DNA of 5,791 nt from Geminicoccaceae bacterium (GTDB taxonomy: Bacteria; Pseudomonadota; Alphaproteobacteria; Geminicoccales; Geminicoccaceae). Both the position numbers and the translations under genes were made by a program. Location: the NCBI GenBank assembly GCA_020446285.1, contig JAGREZ010000076.1:1-5791 (forward strand), given 5' to 3'. Under the pieces are notes generated by a model. That model worked only from the letters and a program-made list of their open reading frames with translations, made no database searches and was not told the DNA's origin. This document shows positions 1 to 5,791 of the stretch, one piece after another (within the stretch, counting starts at the first letter, position 1; every line of letters begins with the position of its first letter).

Positions 1-1823
1 TCGTTCCGACCATGTTCATTCCCGGTATCAGCGGCCAGCTCTATCAGCAGTTCGCCGTCGCCGTGTCGGTCTCGATGGTGATCTCCGCGCTGAACGCGCT
101 GACACTCTCGCCGGCCCTCTGCTCGCTGATCCTCAAGGCGGAGAAGAAGAAGAAAACGGGCATTATGGCCTGGTTCCAGCGCAATATCGATCGCGCCCGC
201 GACGGCTATGCGAAGACGGTCGGCAAGATCGCCAGCTGGCGCATCGTCACCCTCGCCGCACTTTTCGGCGCCATGGCGCTGATGGGTTCGTTTGCGCAGG
301 TCGTACCGTCCGGCTTCCTGCCTGACGAGGACAAGGGCGCCTTCATGGGCGAGGTGGTTCTGCCGGCAGCCGCCTCGACCTCGCGCACGCGGGCGGTGGT
401 CGAGGACATCGAAAGCCGCCTCGTGGGCAAGCCCTGGCTCGAGGATCTCTTCATGGTCGGCGGCTACAGCCTTCTAGACGGCATCGCCGCTCCCAACCGG
501 GCGATGCTGATCGGTGCGCTCAAGCCCTTCGACGAGCGCACGACCGAGGAACTGTCCGTCTTCGGCGCATTGTCCGATGCGCGAGGGGAACTGAACAACA
601 TCCTCACCTCGGTAGCCGCGGTCTTCAACCTGCCGCCGATCATCGGTCTCGGCACCGGCAGCGGTTTCGAGTTCCAGTTGCAGAGCCAGGGCGGCGCCGA
701 TCCCGTCGATATCGCCCAGGTGATGCGCGGGCTCGCCCAGGCAGCACAGGCCGACGAACGGCTGAGCAATATCATCACCACCTTCAATGCCGCGACCCCG
801 GAGGTCTATCTCGACATCGATCGCGAGCGCGCGCTCACGCTCGGCGTCGCCGTATCGGATATCTTCAGCACCCTGCAGGCAACGATGGGTGGTTCCTACA
901 TCAACGATTTCAACCTTTTCGGCCGCACATGGCAGGTCAAGGTCCAGGCCGTCGCCGACCGACGGATGCAGATGGAGGATATTCTCGAGGTGCGTGTGCC
1001 GTCCGACAGCGGCGACCTCGTTCCGGTGCGGGCCTTCGCCACCTATCGTGTCCAGACCGCACCCATCAGCATGGTGCGCTTCAATAATCTGCGCTCCGTG
1101 ACGATCCAGGGCGAACCGGGACCGGGCTATTCGACCGGTGAGGCCATCGCCGCGATGGAAGAGATCGCGGATGCGAACCTTCCGGCCGGCTTCACCTACC
1201 AGTGGTCCGGTACGGCCTATCAGGAGAAGCTCGCGGGCGGCCAGACCCAGATCATCCTCGTCTTCGCGCTCGTCTTCGCCTTCCTGTTCCTCGTCGGTCT
1301 CTACGAGAGCTGGATGGTGCCGGTCAGCGTGATCCTGTCGGTGACCTTCGGCCTCATGGGGGCGATGATCGCCCTGTTCCTGACCGGTCTGGACAACAAT
1401 ATCTTCGCCCAGATCGGCATCGTCGTGCTCATCGCCCTCGCTTCGAAGAACGCCATCCTGATCGTCGAGTTCGCCATGCTCGAACGGCAGAAGGGCAAAT
1501 CGATCATCGATGCCGCGATCGGTGGCGCGAAGCTGCGTTTCCGTGCGGTGATGATGACATCCTTCGCGTTCATCTTCGGTCTCGTGCCGCTCGTCATCTC
1601 CTCAGGCGCCGGTGCCGCGACCCAAAGGGCCGTATCGACCGCGGTGTTCGGCGGCATGATCGCCGCCAGTGCGATCGGCATCTTCTTCATTCCGGGCCTC
1701 TATGTCGTCGTCCAGTCCCTGCGCGAGCGGGCGCACAGGATGATCGGCAATCCCCTCTATGAGCACCAGAAGGAAGAGAATGAGACGAAGGACCGTTCAC
1801 ACAATGAAGGTCAACCGTCATGA
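1..1823 (+). CDS. RND family (HAE1-type) multidrug efflux transporter, C-terminal ~606 residues (5' end outside window)
   Basis: Inner-membrane proton-driven pump subunit, related to AcrB/MexB, that would take drugs or lipophilic compounds from the periplasm and pass them to an outer-membrane channel. The frame is already open at base 3 (codons for V-P-T before the first ATG at 12), so this is the distal part of a gene whose family is about 1,040 residues; the ATG at 12 is internal. Counting from that Met: TM6 near 13-41 with a SPALC stretch, a Lys-rich cytoplasmic linker, TM7 near 77-97, the family signature [10 protein letters not shown], a large periplasmic porter/docking domain to about 410, then TM8 413-434 and TM9-TM12 up to about 568. 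TM10 contains [12 protein letters not shown]; its Lys479 corresponds to the proton-relay Lys940 of E. coli AcrB. The tail is short and hydrophilic. The outer-membrane partner follows 120 bases downstream. The substrate cannot be read from the sequence. Confidence 0.96.
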   Translation, partial: VPTMFIPGISGQLYQQFAVAVSVSMVISALNALTLSPALCSLILKAEKKKKTGIMAWFQRNIDRARDGYAKTVGKIASWRIVTLAALFGAMALMGSFAQVVPSGFLPDEDKGAFMGEVVLPAAASTSRTRAVVEDIESRLVGKPWLEDLFMVGGYSLLDGIAAPNRAMLIGALKPFDERTTEELSVFGALSDARGELNNILTSVAAVFNLPPIIGLGTGSGFEFQLQSQGGADPVDIAQVMRGLAQAAQADERLSNIITTFNAATPEVYLDIDRERALTLGVAVSDIFSTLQATMGGSYINDFNLFGRTWQVKVQAVADRRMQMEDILEVRVPSDSGDLVPVRAFATYRVQTAPISMVRFNNLRSVTIQGEPGPGYSTGEAIAAMEEIADANLPAGFTYQWSGTAYQEKLAGGQTQIILVFALVFAFLFLVGLYESWMVPVSVILSVTFGLMGAMIALFLTGLDNNIFAQIGIVVLIALASKNAILIVEFAMLERQKGKSIIDAAIGGAKLRFRAVMMTSFAFIFGLVPLVISSGAGAATQRAVSTAVFGGMIAASAIGIFFIPGLYVVVQSLRERAHRMIGNPLYEHQKEENETKDRSHNEGQPS

Positions 1824-1951
1824 GCCGGAGCCCGGATACCCGCATGGTGGCTTGTCGTGGAGGGCGGAATTCTTCCGCTGAAACGGATCCGTCCACGTCC
1901 TTTACCGCCTTTCGTATGACCCTGACGCTTTGGGAGTCCTGCCATGTCTGA
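1820..1951 (+). CDS. Possible 43-residue bridging ORF between pump and channel genes (uncertain)
   Basis: This short frame fills the gap between the transporter and the outer-membrane channel. Its ATG overlaps the transporter stop in an ATGA junction, and its own TGA (1949-1951) lies just inside the channel gene, whose ATG is at 1944. A GAAGG at 1806-1810 sits 9 bases before the ATG and could act as a weak ribosome binding site. The product begins [15 protein letters not shown] and ends WESCHV. It has no hydrophobic segment or motif I recognise. It may be only a spacer that happens to be open, or a translated leader that relays ribosomes from the transporter to the channel gene. The composition does not look clearly protein-like, so I treat it as a weak candidate. 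Confidence 0.2.
   Translation: MSRSPDTRMVACRGGRNSSAETDPSTSFTAFRMTLTLWESCHV
1932..1936 (+). promoter_or_regulatory. Ribosome binding site of the outer-membrane channel gene
   Basis: GGGAG lies 7 bases upstream of the ATG at 1944. This supports 1944 as the true start, since the next residues lead directly into an N-region, hydrophobic core and lipobox. Confidence 0.7.
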
Positions 1952-3407
1952 TCGATCCGGCCTGTGGCGCCGGCGCCTCGGGCGTTGTCGCGGCATCGTC
2001 CTTCTGGCCGGATTTGGCCTTGCGGCATGTTCGCCCTTCGATGAAACGCCGCCGACGGCGACCGAAGCCGGTGTTCCGCAGGCGCCGCAGAACTTCGCCG
2101 TTCGTCCCGAGGATGTGCCGGGGCTGGTCGACAATAACTGGGTTGCCAGCTTCGGCGACGAGAAGCTGATGTCGCTCGTCGATGAAGCCATGGCCAACAA
2201 TCTGAGCCTCAAGGGCACGGCCGCGCGGCTCCAGGAAGCCGAGGCCCGTGCTCGCCGCGCCGGCGCCGATCTCACCCCGCAGGTCGATCTCGCCGGCGGT
2301 GCGGGCGGCGGCGGTCCCATCCAGGAAGGTGCATCGAGCCAGTTCAATCTCGGGCTCCAGGCATCCTGGGAGGTCGATCTCTGGAACCGTCTCGGCAATG
2401 CGGCCGACGCCGCCGCACTCGATGCGGTCGCCGCGCGCGCGGATTATCGCGCCGCGAGACAGTCGCTCGCAGCACAGGTCGCAACCTCATGGTTCGTGCT
2501 TCTCGGCAATGGCCGTCAGGCCGAGCTGGACCAGCACAATCTCGATACGCTGCAGCACGCCTACAATGTCGTCGATGCGCGTGTCGATGCCGGTGTCTCC
2601 CTGCCGCTCGACCGCAATGTTGCCAAGGCCGAGGCATCACGCGCCGGCGAGCAACTGGCGCAGAGCAAGGGCGCGCTGGATGATGCCGCGCGCAGCCTCG
2701 AGGTCCTTCTTGGTCGCTATCCGGCCGCCGAAATCGAGGGTGCGCGCGAGCTGACCGACGTTCCGCCGCCGACACCCGCCGGCGTACCGTCGGCAGTGCT
2801 CGAGCGACGGCCGGACATCGTCGCGGCGGATCGCCGGGTGGCCGCCGCCTTCAATCGCACCGCATCGGCCAGGGCAGCCCAGCTGCCGCGCCTGTCGCTC
2901 ACTGCGGAACTCGGCGGGTCCAGCGAGAATCTCAAGGATGTGCTCGACCCGGCCAATGTCGTCTGGAATGTGCTCGGCAATCTGCTGGCACCCGTGATCG
3001 ACGGTGGCCGCCTGCAGTCCGAGGTGGAGATCGCCACGGCGCAGCAGGAAGAAGCACTTTCGGACTATGCCGCACTCGGGCTGCAGGCGTTCGGCGAGGT
3101 GGAAACGGCGCTCGCCAACGAGACCGTGCTTCTGCGGCGCGAGGAGCAGCTGAAGCTTGCGCTCGACCAGTTCCGCCAGGCCGAACAGGTGAGCATGGCC
3201 CGCTACGAGGCCGGCGAGACCAACTATCTCGACGTGAACCAGATCCGCCAGGACCGCATCGCCTCCGAAAAGCAGCTTCTGGCCGTCCAGGTCGAACGGC
3301 TCAAGCAGCGGGTCAACCTGCACCTCGTGCTCGGCGGTTCCTTCGAGGACAGCGAACCAACCCAGGCCCCGGAGCCACAACAGGCCATGGTGCAAACCGG
3401 CAACTGA
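1944..3407 (+). CDS. Outer-membrane efflux lipoprotein, NodT/OprM-type (TolC superfamily)
   Basis: Outer-membrane channel of a tripartite efflux pump; trimers of this family form a beta-barrel plus a long periplasmic alpha-helical tunnel. The 487-residue length is normal for the NodT family. The N-terminus has an Arg-rich n-region, a hydrophobic core (about 17-27) and the lipobox L26-A-A-C29, predicting signal peptidase II cleavage and lipidation of Cys29. Two outer-membrane efflux protein repeats follow, roughly 65-255 and 280-470. Recognisable family signatures are A140-S-W-E-V-D-L-W147 in the first repeat and L286-E-R-R-P-D-I292 at the start of the second. Near the C-terminus are GETNYLDVNQ and a final LVLGGSF. 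Most of the protein is Ala/Glu/Gln-rich helix, as expected for the tunnel. The gene lies 120 bases after the transporter in the same direction, so the two should work together. The last 25 or so residues, rich in Pro/Gln/Glu, are an ordinary non-conserved tail. Confidence 0.95.
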   Translation: MSDRSGLWRRRLGRCRGIVLLAGFGLAACSPFDETPPTATEAGVPQAPQNFAVRPEDVPGLVDNNWVASFGDEKLMSLVDEAMANNLSLKGTAARLQEAEARARRAGADLTPQVDLAGGAGGGGPIQEGASSQFNLGLQASWEVDLWNRLGNAADAAALDAVAARADYRAARQSLAAQVATSWFVLLGNGRQAELDQHNLDTLQHAYNVVDARVDAGVSLPLDRNVAKAEASRAGEQLAQSKGALDDAARSLEVLLGRYPAAEIEGARELTDVPPPTPAGVPSAVLERRPDIVAADRRVAAAFNRTASARAAQLPRLSLTAELGGSSENLKDVLDPANVVWNVLGNLLAPVIDGGRLQSEVEIATAQQEEALSDYAALGLQAFGEVETALANETVLLRREEQLKLALDQFRQAEQVSMARYEAGETNYLDVNQIRQDRIASEKQLLAVQVERLKQRVNLHLVLGGSFEDSEPTQAPEPQQAMVQTGN

Positions 3408-3616
3408 ACCATTCCCGTTCCCGCCGACCACAAATGCAGACATGACCGAAAGCGCCTCGGCATCGGCCACACCGGCGCGCAGGAACCGATGCCGCCAGCG
3501 AAAGCTCGTCCTGCCTCGTCCCCGCCACCGGCGAGTGCTGCTTCGAGCCGCTGTTTCTGCTCAACGTCGAGGCGAGCGAGCATGGAAAGAAAGAGTTCGA
3601 ATTTCTCATCGCGCAT
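3400..3616 (-). pseudogene. Probable frameshifted N-terminal relic of an IS1595-like transposase
   Basis: On the minus strand an ATG at 3616 is preceded by GGAG (3626-3629) with a 9-base spacer, and opens a frame beginning MRDEKFELFLSMLARLDVEQ and continuing KQRLEAALAGG. This resembles the short helical N-terminus of IS1595-family transposases (pattern L..L...Q+QRL...L). Around 3510 the protein-like reading moves to a second frame: DELSLAASVPARRCGRC, followed by a third Cys 20 residues after the second (3402-3400). This is the layout of the zinc-ribbon that follows in that family, but the fourth Cys is not in place. The sequence then runs into the end of the channel gene at 3407. The catalytic domain, about 200 or more residues, is absent. 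The plus-strand frames here are Ser/Arg-rich, as expected for antisense shadows. I recognise the family from memory of its N-terminal pattern, not from an alignment; no terminal inverted repeat or target duplication was identified. Confidence 0.42.
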
Positions 3617-3651
3617 CAGTCGCTTCTCCGTAAACTCATGGAGAACATATC

Positions 3652-3792
3652 ATGAACAACGGCTACTGGGAACTGAGCCTGTCTTTTTCAGTCAAGGATC
3701 AAAGAACCGGTACATTCCACCGATGTTTCATTCCGGTCGGGAGCACCGTGTCGTGGCACAGGAGAATGCGGAGACTTCATGTGCAGAAGTGA
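3652..3792 (+). CDS. Possible 46-residue ORF of unknown function (uncertain)
   Basis: The ATG at 3652 is preceded by GGAG at 3640-3643 with an 8-base spacer, a good ribosome binding site. The product starts MNNGYWELSLSFSVKDQRTG and ends in a basic tail (RRMRRLHVQK). I do not recognise it; there is no clear membrane segment, Cys motif or domain. It lies in the AT-richer stretch just beyond the transposase relic, so it may be a fragment of transferred DNA or an accidental open frame. Its start overlaps the stop of an upstream plus-strand frame that itself lacks a start codon, so that overlap carries little weight. Confidence 0.2.
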   Translation: MNNGYWELSLSFSVKDQRTGTFHRCFIPVGSTVSWHRRMRRLHVQK

Positions 3793-3874
3793 GCAGTTCA
3801 GGCGCCGATGGAACCACGGCTCACCGTGTGGCGTCGTAGCCGGATCCCCACGGAGCGGCGCGCCTGACCATGAG

Positions 3875-3887
3875 CCTTTTGAAAAGG
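3875..3887. repeat. 13-base perfect palindrome (possible operator or chance)
   Basis: CCTTTTGAAAAGG is a perfect inverted repeat around a central G. It cannot form a useful hairpin because there is no loop, so if functional it would be a protein-binding site. It is far from any recognised promoter, and chance is a fair explanation. Confidence 0.2.
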
Positions 3888-3921
3888 TGTGGCCCGCATT
3901 GATGAGCTGTGGGTCTCTGAA

Positions 3922-3949
3922 AGACGAAGGGTGATGACGACCTGCGTCT
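3922..3949 (-). terminator. Candidate hairpin terminator after hisN
   Basis: AGACGAAGG (3922-3930) pairs with CCTGCGTCT (3941-3949) with a single mismatch, across a 10-base loop. It begins 8 bases beyond the hisN stop on the minus strand. On that strand the stem is followed only by a weak T-containing run (TTTCAG), and a shorter alternative hairpin overlaps it (3913-3925, GTCT/AGAC). Position and stem fit a terminator for the minus-strand operon; the lack of a proper U-tract keeps confidence low. It could also serve the opposite strand. Confidence 0.33.
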
Positions 3950-3956
3950 CTCCTTC

Positions 3957-4727
3957 TCAATCCCCCAGCAGTCCCAGCACCTCGTCATGCAGTTCCCGTG
4001 ACGCCGTGGCGAGGACGTCGCCTTTCGAGTTCAGTGAAAGGGGTTCACCGGACCAGTCGGTGATGGTGCCGCCGGCTTCCTCGACGACATTCACGAGCGC
4101 CATGTAGTCATAGGGTTCGAGGTCGGTTTCGATCATGATGTCGACATGGCCCGAAGCCAGTTGTGCGTAGGCGAAACCGTCATAGGCGTAGCGTTCGAGC
4201 CGGCCCCTGCCGCGAAGGCGGGCCATCCGGCCGGCCAGTCCCCCGTCGCCCGGCTCATGTCCGGCGAGATAGACCACAGCCTCGGCGAGCCTCCTGCAAC
4301 CGCTGACCGATATCGGCGTCCCGTCGCGGAATGCGCCCTTGCCGCGAACCGCGTGGTAGCGCTCGCCCATGGCCGGAACGTCGATCACGCCGAGAACCGG
4401 GCGGCCCTCGTCGAGGAGAGCAATGAGCGTGGTGAAGAGCGGCATTCCGGATATGAAGGATTTCGTCCCGTCGATGGGATCGATCACCCAGACGAAGCGC
4501 CGGTCGAGCCCCTGCTGGCCATGCTCCTCGCCATAGACGCCATGGTCCGGGCATCGCGCATCGAGCACCGCCCGCATGGCAAGCTCGGTTTCGCGGTCGG
4601 CGATCGTCACCGGCGACAGATCGCCCTTCGCCTCCACCGCCAGCGGCTTGCGGAAATAGCGAAGCGGCACCGGCCGCGCCGCATCCGCGACCGCGATCGC
4701 AATGCCGCCGAGTTCATCGATATTCAT
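3957..4727 (-). CDS. hisN: HisN-type histidinol-phosphatase (inositol monophosphatase family)
   Basis: Predicted cytosolic Mg2+-dependent phosphatase converting L-histidinol phosphate to histidinol, the penultimate intermediate of histidine synthesis. The 256-residue length fits the family. Motifs in order: K34-G-D with S-P-V-T and Asp44 near the N-terminus; the metal-binding G66-E-E68; the hallmark D83-P-I-D-G-T88, continuing as KSFISGMP, which is typical of HisN rather than of classical inositol monophosphatases; GHVDIMIE (193-200); and E204-P-Y-D207 followed by EEAGGTITDW. The KSFISG and PYDYMAL forms are the reason for preferring histidinol-phosphatase over inositol-1-phosphatase or CysQ. 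I start at the ATG at 4727 rather than the TTG one codon upstream: AGGAG lies 8 bases before this ATG, and the ATG shares one base with the SDR stop (TGATG). It is the last gene of the purF-SDR-hisN operon in this window. Substrate preference within this family is not certain from sequence alone. Confidence 0.85.
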   Translation of the reverse strand: MNIDELGGIAIAVADAARPVPLRYFRKPLAVEAKGDLSPVTIADRETELAMRAVLDARCPDHGVYGEEHGQQGLDRRFVWVIDPIDGTKSFISGMPLFTTLIALLDEGRPVLGVIDVPAMGERYHAVRGKGAFRDGTPISVSGCRRLAEAVVYLAGHEPGDGGLAGRMARLRGRGRLERYAYDGFAYAQLASGHVDIMIETDLEPYDYMALVNVVEEAGGTITDWSGEPLSLNSKGDVLATASRELHDEVLGLLGD

Positions 4728-5419
4728 CAAATCGTCTCCTCGTCACTGGCCCGCAGCAGTTCGACCACCTTGCGTGCCGCCTCGCCGGGATCGGGATGGG
4801 TGCCGTCGCTCTCGCCGGGATAGGCGGCACGACGAAGGCGGGTGTTCATCGCTCCCGGATCGAGCCAGCGCACCCTCACCGCCGTCTGCCGCATCTCCGC
4901 GGCATAGGCCGAGGCGATGGCGCCGAGTGCCGCCTTGCTCGCGGCATAGGCGGCCCAGTACGGTCGTTTCGAATCCGCATTGGCATCGGACAGGAAAACC
5001 AGCCGTGCCGCGTCGCTGCGGCGGAACAGCGGGTCGAGCGAACGGATCAGGCGCTGGGCGGAAAAGGCATTCACCGCCATCACCCGCGAGAGCACGGCCG
5101 GATCCAGCTGGAATGTCGGTGTGAGCAGGCCGAGCTCGGCGGCACAGTGAACGAAACCGTCGAGCCGGTCGAAACGCCGGGCGATGGACGGGCCGAGGCG
5201 GTCGACGGCATCGCCATCGAGCATATCGATTGGCAGGAGGGTCAGCCCGCCCCCCTCGCCGCGCACCTCATCATCGAGTTCCTCGAGCGCCGCCTTGCTG
5301 CGTGCGGCAGCGATCACCCGTGCGCCGGAGCGGGCCGCCGCCGCCGCAACGGCGCGACCGAGGCCACGGCTCGCACCGGTGACGAGAATGATGCGCCCGT
5401 CGAGCACCCCTTCGGCCAT
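4727..5419 (-). CDS. Short-chain dehydrogenase/reductase (SDR family), substrate unknown
   Basis: NAD(P)-dependent oxidoreductase with a Rossmann fold, predicted cytosolic. The 230-residue length is slightly short but normal for classical SDRs. Visible features: T14-G-A-S-R-G-L-G21 nucleotide-binding loop; Arg40 and Ser41 after the second strand, which suggest NADP(H) preference; Asp65; C92-A-A-E95 where classical members have NNAG; Asn117 in the VNAF motif; Y158-A-A-S-K162 catalytic pair; and D187-P-G189. The usual catalytic Ser lies 13 residues before Tyr; here that position is Asp145 and the nearest Ser is Ser144, so a one-residue insertion or a real substitution must be considered. The overall style is like E. 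coli YciK and the SDR often found beside purF in Hyphomicrobiales. The start at 5419 has AAGGA 9 bases upstream. The gene begins 3 bases after the purF stop and its own stop overlaps the hisN ATG by one base. Confidence 0.9.
   Translation of the reverse strand: MAEGVLDGRIILVTGASRGLGRAVAAAAARSGARVIAAARSKAALEELDDEVRGEGGGLTLLPIDMLDGDAVDRLGPSIARRFDRLDGFVHCAAELGLLTPTFQLDPAVLSRVMAVNAFSAQRLIRSLDPLFRRSDAARLVFLSDANADSKRPYWAAYAASKAALGAIASAYAAEMRQTAVRVRWLDPGAMNTRLRRAAYPGESDGTHPDPGEAARKVVELLRASDEETI
4736..4740 (-). promoter_or_regulatory. Ribosome binding site of hisN, inside the SDR gene
   Basis: AGGAG on the minus strand lies within the last codons of the SDR gene, 8 bases before the ATG at 4727. Together with the TGATG stop/start overlap it indicates translational coupling and decides the start in favour of ATG 4727 over TTG 4730. 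Confidence 0.7.
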
Positions 5420-5422
5420 GCC

Positions 5423-5791
5423 CTACGATCCTTCCTGCATGCCCGAAAGCCGGACCTGGCCGTCGCCATCGTCCCGGTCCCGCAACGCCGTCGGATAGTC
5501 ACCGGAAAAACAGGCATCGCAGAATTGCGGAGAACCGTGATTGCGCTTCGCCTCGCCGACCGCGCGATAGAGGCCGTCGATGGAAAGGAAGGAGAGACTG
5601 TCCACGCCGATCAGTTGCGCCATTTCCTCGACGGAATGACTGGAAGCGAGCAGTTCGCCGCGCTCGGGCGTATCGACGCCGTAGAAGCAGGAATTCATCG
5701 TCGGCGGGCTGGCGATGCGCATGTGTACGGCGGAGGCGCCGGCGGCGCGGACCATGGCGACGATCTTGGTCGAGGTCGTGCCGCGCACGAT
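5423..5791 (-). CDS. purF: Amidophosphoribosyltransferase, C-terminal 122 residues (5' end outside window)
   Basis: PurF catalyses the first committed step of purine synthesis: PRPP plus glutamine gives phosphoribosylamine, glutamate and pyrophosphate. The fragment opens at the window edge with IVRGTTS, the end of the PRPP-binding loop whose two Asp residues lie just outside. It continues with MRIASPP and the [11 protein letters not shown] segment. The full protein is around 490 residues in bacteria, so about three quarters is missing. Cys35, Cys91 and Cys94 of the fragment (in CFYGVD and CDACF) match three of the four ligands of the [4Fe-4S] cluster known in Bacillus subtilis PurF and absent from E. 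coli PurF, so this is the Fe-S type, probably made with a cleaved propeptide. The GTG at 5788 is not a start. The SDR gene follows after 3 bases. Confidence 0.96.
   Translation of the reverse strand: MVRGTTSTKIVAMVRAAGASAVHMRIASPPTMNSCFYGVDTPERGELLASSHSVEEMAQLIGVDSLSFLSIDGLYRAVGEAKRNHGSPQFCDACFSGDYPTALRDRDDGDGQVRLSGMQEGS
5429..5436 (-). promoter_or_regulatory. Ribosome binding site of the SDR gene, inside purF
   Basis: AGGAAGGA on the minus strand, at the end of the purF coding sequence, lies 9 bases before the SDR ATG at 5419. It supports that start and close coupling to purF translation. Confidence 0.65.

Larger units (their letters stand above)
3408..3956. other. Convergent intergenic region of 549 bases with relic DNA
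   Basis: This stretch separates the 3' end of the efflux operon from the 3' end of the purF-SDR-hisN operon, so it needs no promoters for its neighbours. Bases 3601-3720 are about 46% GC by hand count, well below the flanking genes. It contains a probable transposase relic (about 3400-3616, minus strand), a small plus-strand frame (3652-3792), a 13-base perfect palindrome (3875-3887) and an imperfect hairpin (3922-3949). I see no tRNA, no CRISPR-type repeats and no complete larger gene on either strand. I found no strong U-tract terminator directly after the channel gene. Confidence 0.7.

Noticed and set aside
134..156. Run of GAAGAAGAAGAA-like triplets as a repeat element
   Set aside because: It is coding sequence for the Lys-rich cytoplasmic linker after TM6 of the transporter.
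1202..1762. 186-residue plus-strand frame inside the RND transporter gene
   Set aside because: Arg/Asp-rich out-of-frame reading of clearly conserved transporter sequence; no ribosome binding site or motif of its own.
1811..2398. 195-residue minus-strand frame across the pump/channel junction
   Set aside because: Arg/Ser/Pro-rich, overlaps the channel signal peptide and lipobox in antisense, no recognisable domain.
2637..3470. 277-residue open frame on the minus strand, opposite the channel gene
   Set aside because: Antisense shadow of a well-recognised outer-membrane efflux protein; no family features, and long antisense frames are common in GC-rich genes.
3815..3828. CACGG-CTCA-CCGTG hairpin as a terminator
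   Set aside because: Only five pairs, no U-tract on either strand and far from both gene ends.
3489..3839. 116-residue plus-strand frame in the intergenic region
   Set aside because: Ser/Arg-rich start is the antisense of the better-supported minus-strand transposase relic; no ribosome binding site or conserved features seen.
3688..3960. 90-residue minus-strand frame downstream of hisN
   Set aside because: Starts at the hisN stop without a clear ribosome binding site and shows no protein-like pattern.
4728..4730. TTG as the hisN start codon
   Set aside because: The adjacent ATG at 4727 has an ideal spacing to AGGAG and forms the usual TGATG coupling with the SDR stop.
4146..4823. 225-residue plus-strand frame opposite hisN and the SDR
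   Set aside because: It is antisense to two genes with intact motifs and crosses their junction; composition is that of a shadow.

Overview
The window reads as chromosomal DNA of a GC-rich alphaproteobacterium, most likely of the order Hyphomicrobiales (Rhizobiales). This placement is an inference from codon use, protein style and the purF / short-chain dehydrogenase neighbourhood; no rRNA or other marker gene is present.

Layout. (1) Bases 1-3407, plus strand: the 3' end of an RND (HAE1-type) multidrug efflux transporter gene, then a complete gene for its outer-membrane channel, a NodT-type lipoprotein. A 43-codon reading frame of uncertain status exactly bridges the two. Any periplasmic adaptor gene would lie upstream of the window. 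Together these proteins would form a tripartite pump spanning inner membrane, periplasm and outer membrane. (2) Bases 3408-3956: a 549-base convergent intergenic region, clearly poorer in GC than its flanks around 3601-3720 (about 46% by hand count). It appears to hold the frameshifted N-terminal relic of an IS1595-like transposase on the minus strand, a 46-codon plus-strand frame with a good ribosome binding site but no recognisable product, and a few inverted repeats. One of these could be a terminator at the 3' end of the minus-strand operon. (3) Bases 3957-5791, minus strand: a tightly packed operon, in transcription order purF (3' end only), a short-chain dehydrogenase/reductase, and a hisN-type histidinol-phosphatase of the inositol monophosphatase fold. 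The junctions are a 3-base gap and a one-base TGATG overlap, so the three genes are almost certainly co-transcribed and probably translationally coupled.

The minus-strand operon links the first committed step of purine synthesis (PurF) with a late step of histidine synthesis (HisN), two pathways that share PRPP and the AICAR by-product; the SDR between them has no assigned substrate. I see no convincing undescribed system. The best leads for a second look are the transposase relic next to the efflux operon, the doubly overlapping small frame inside that operon, and the altered active-site spacing in the SDR.
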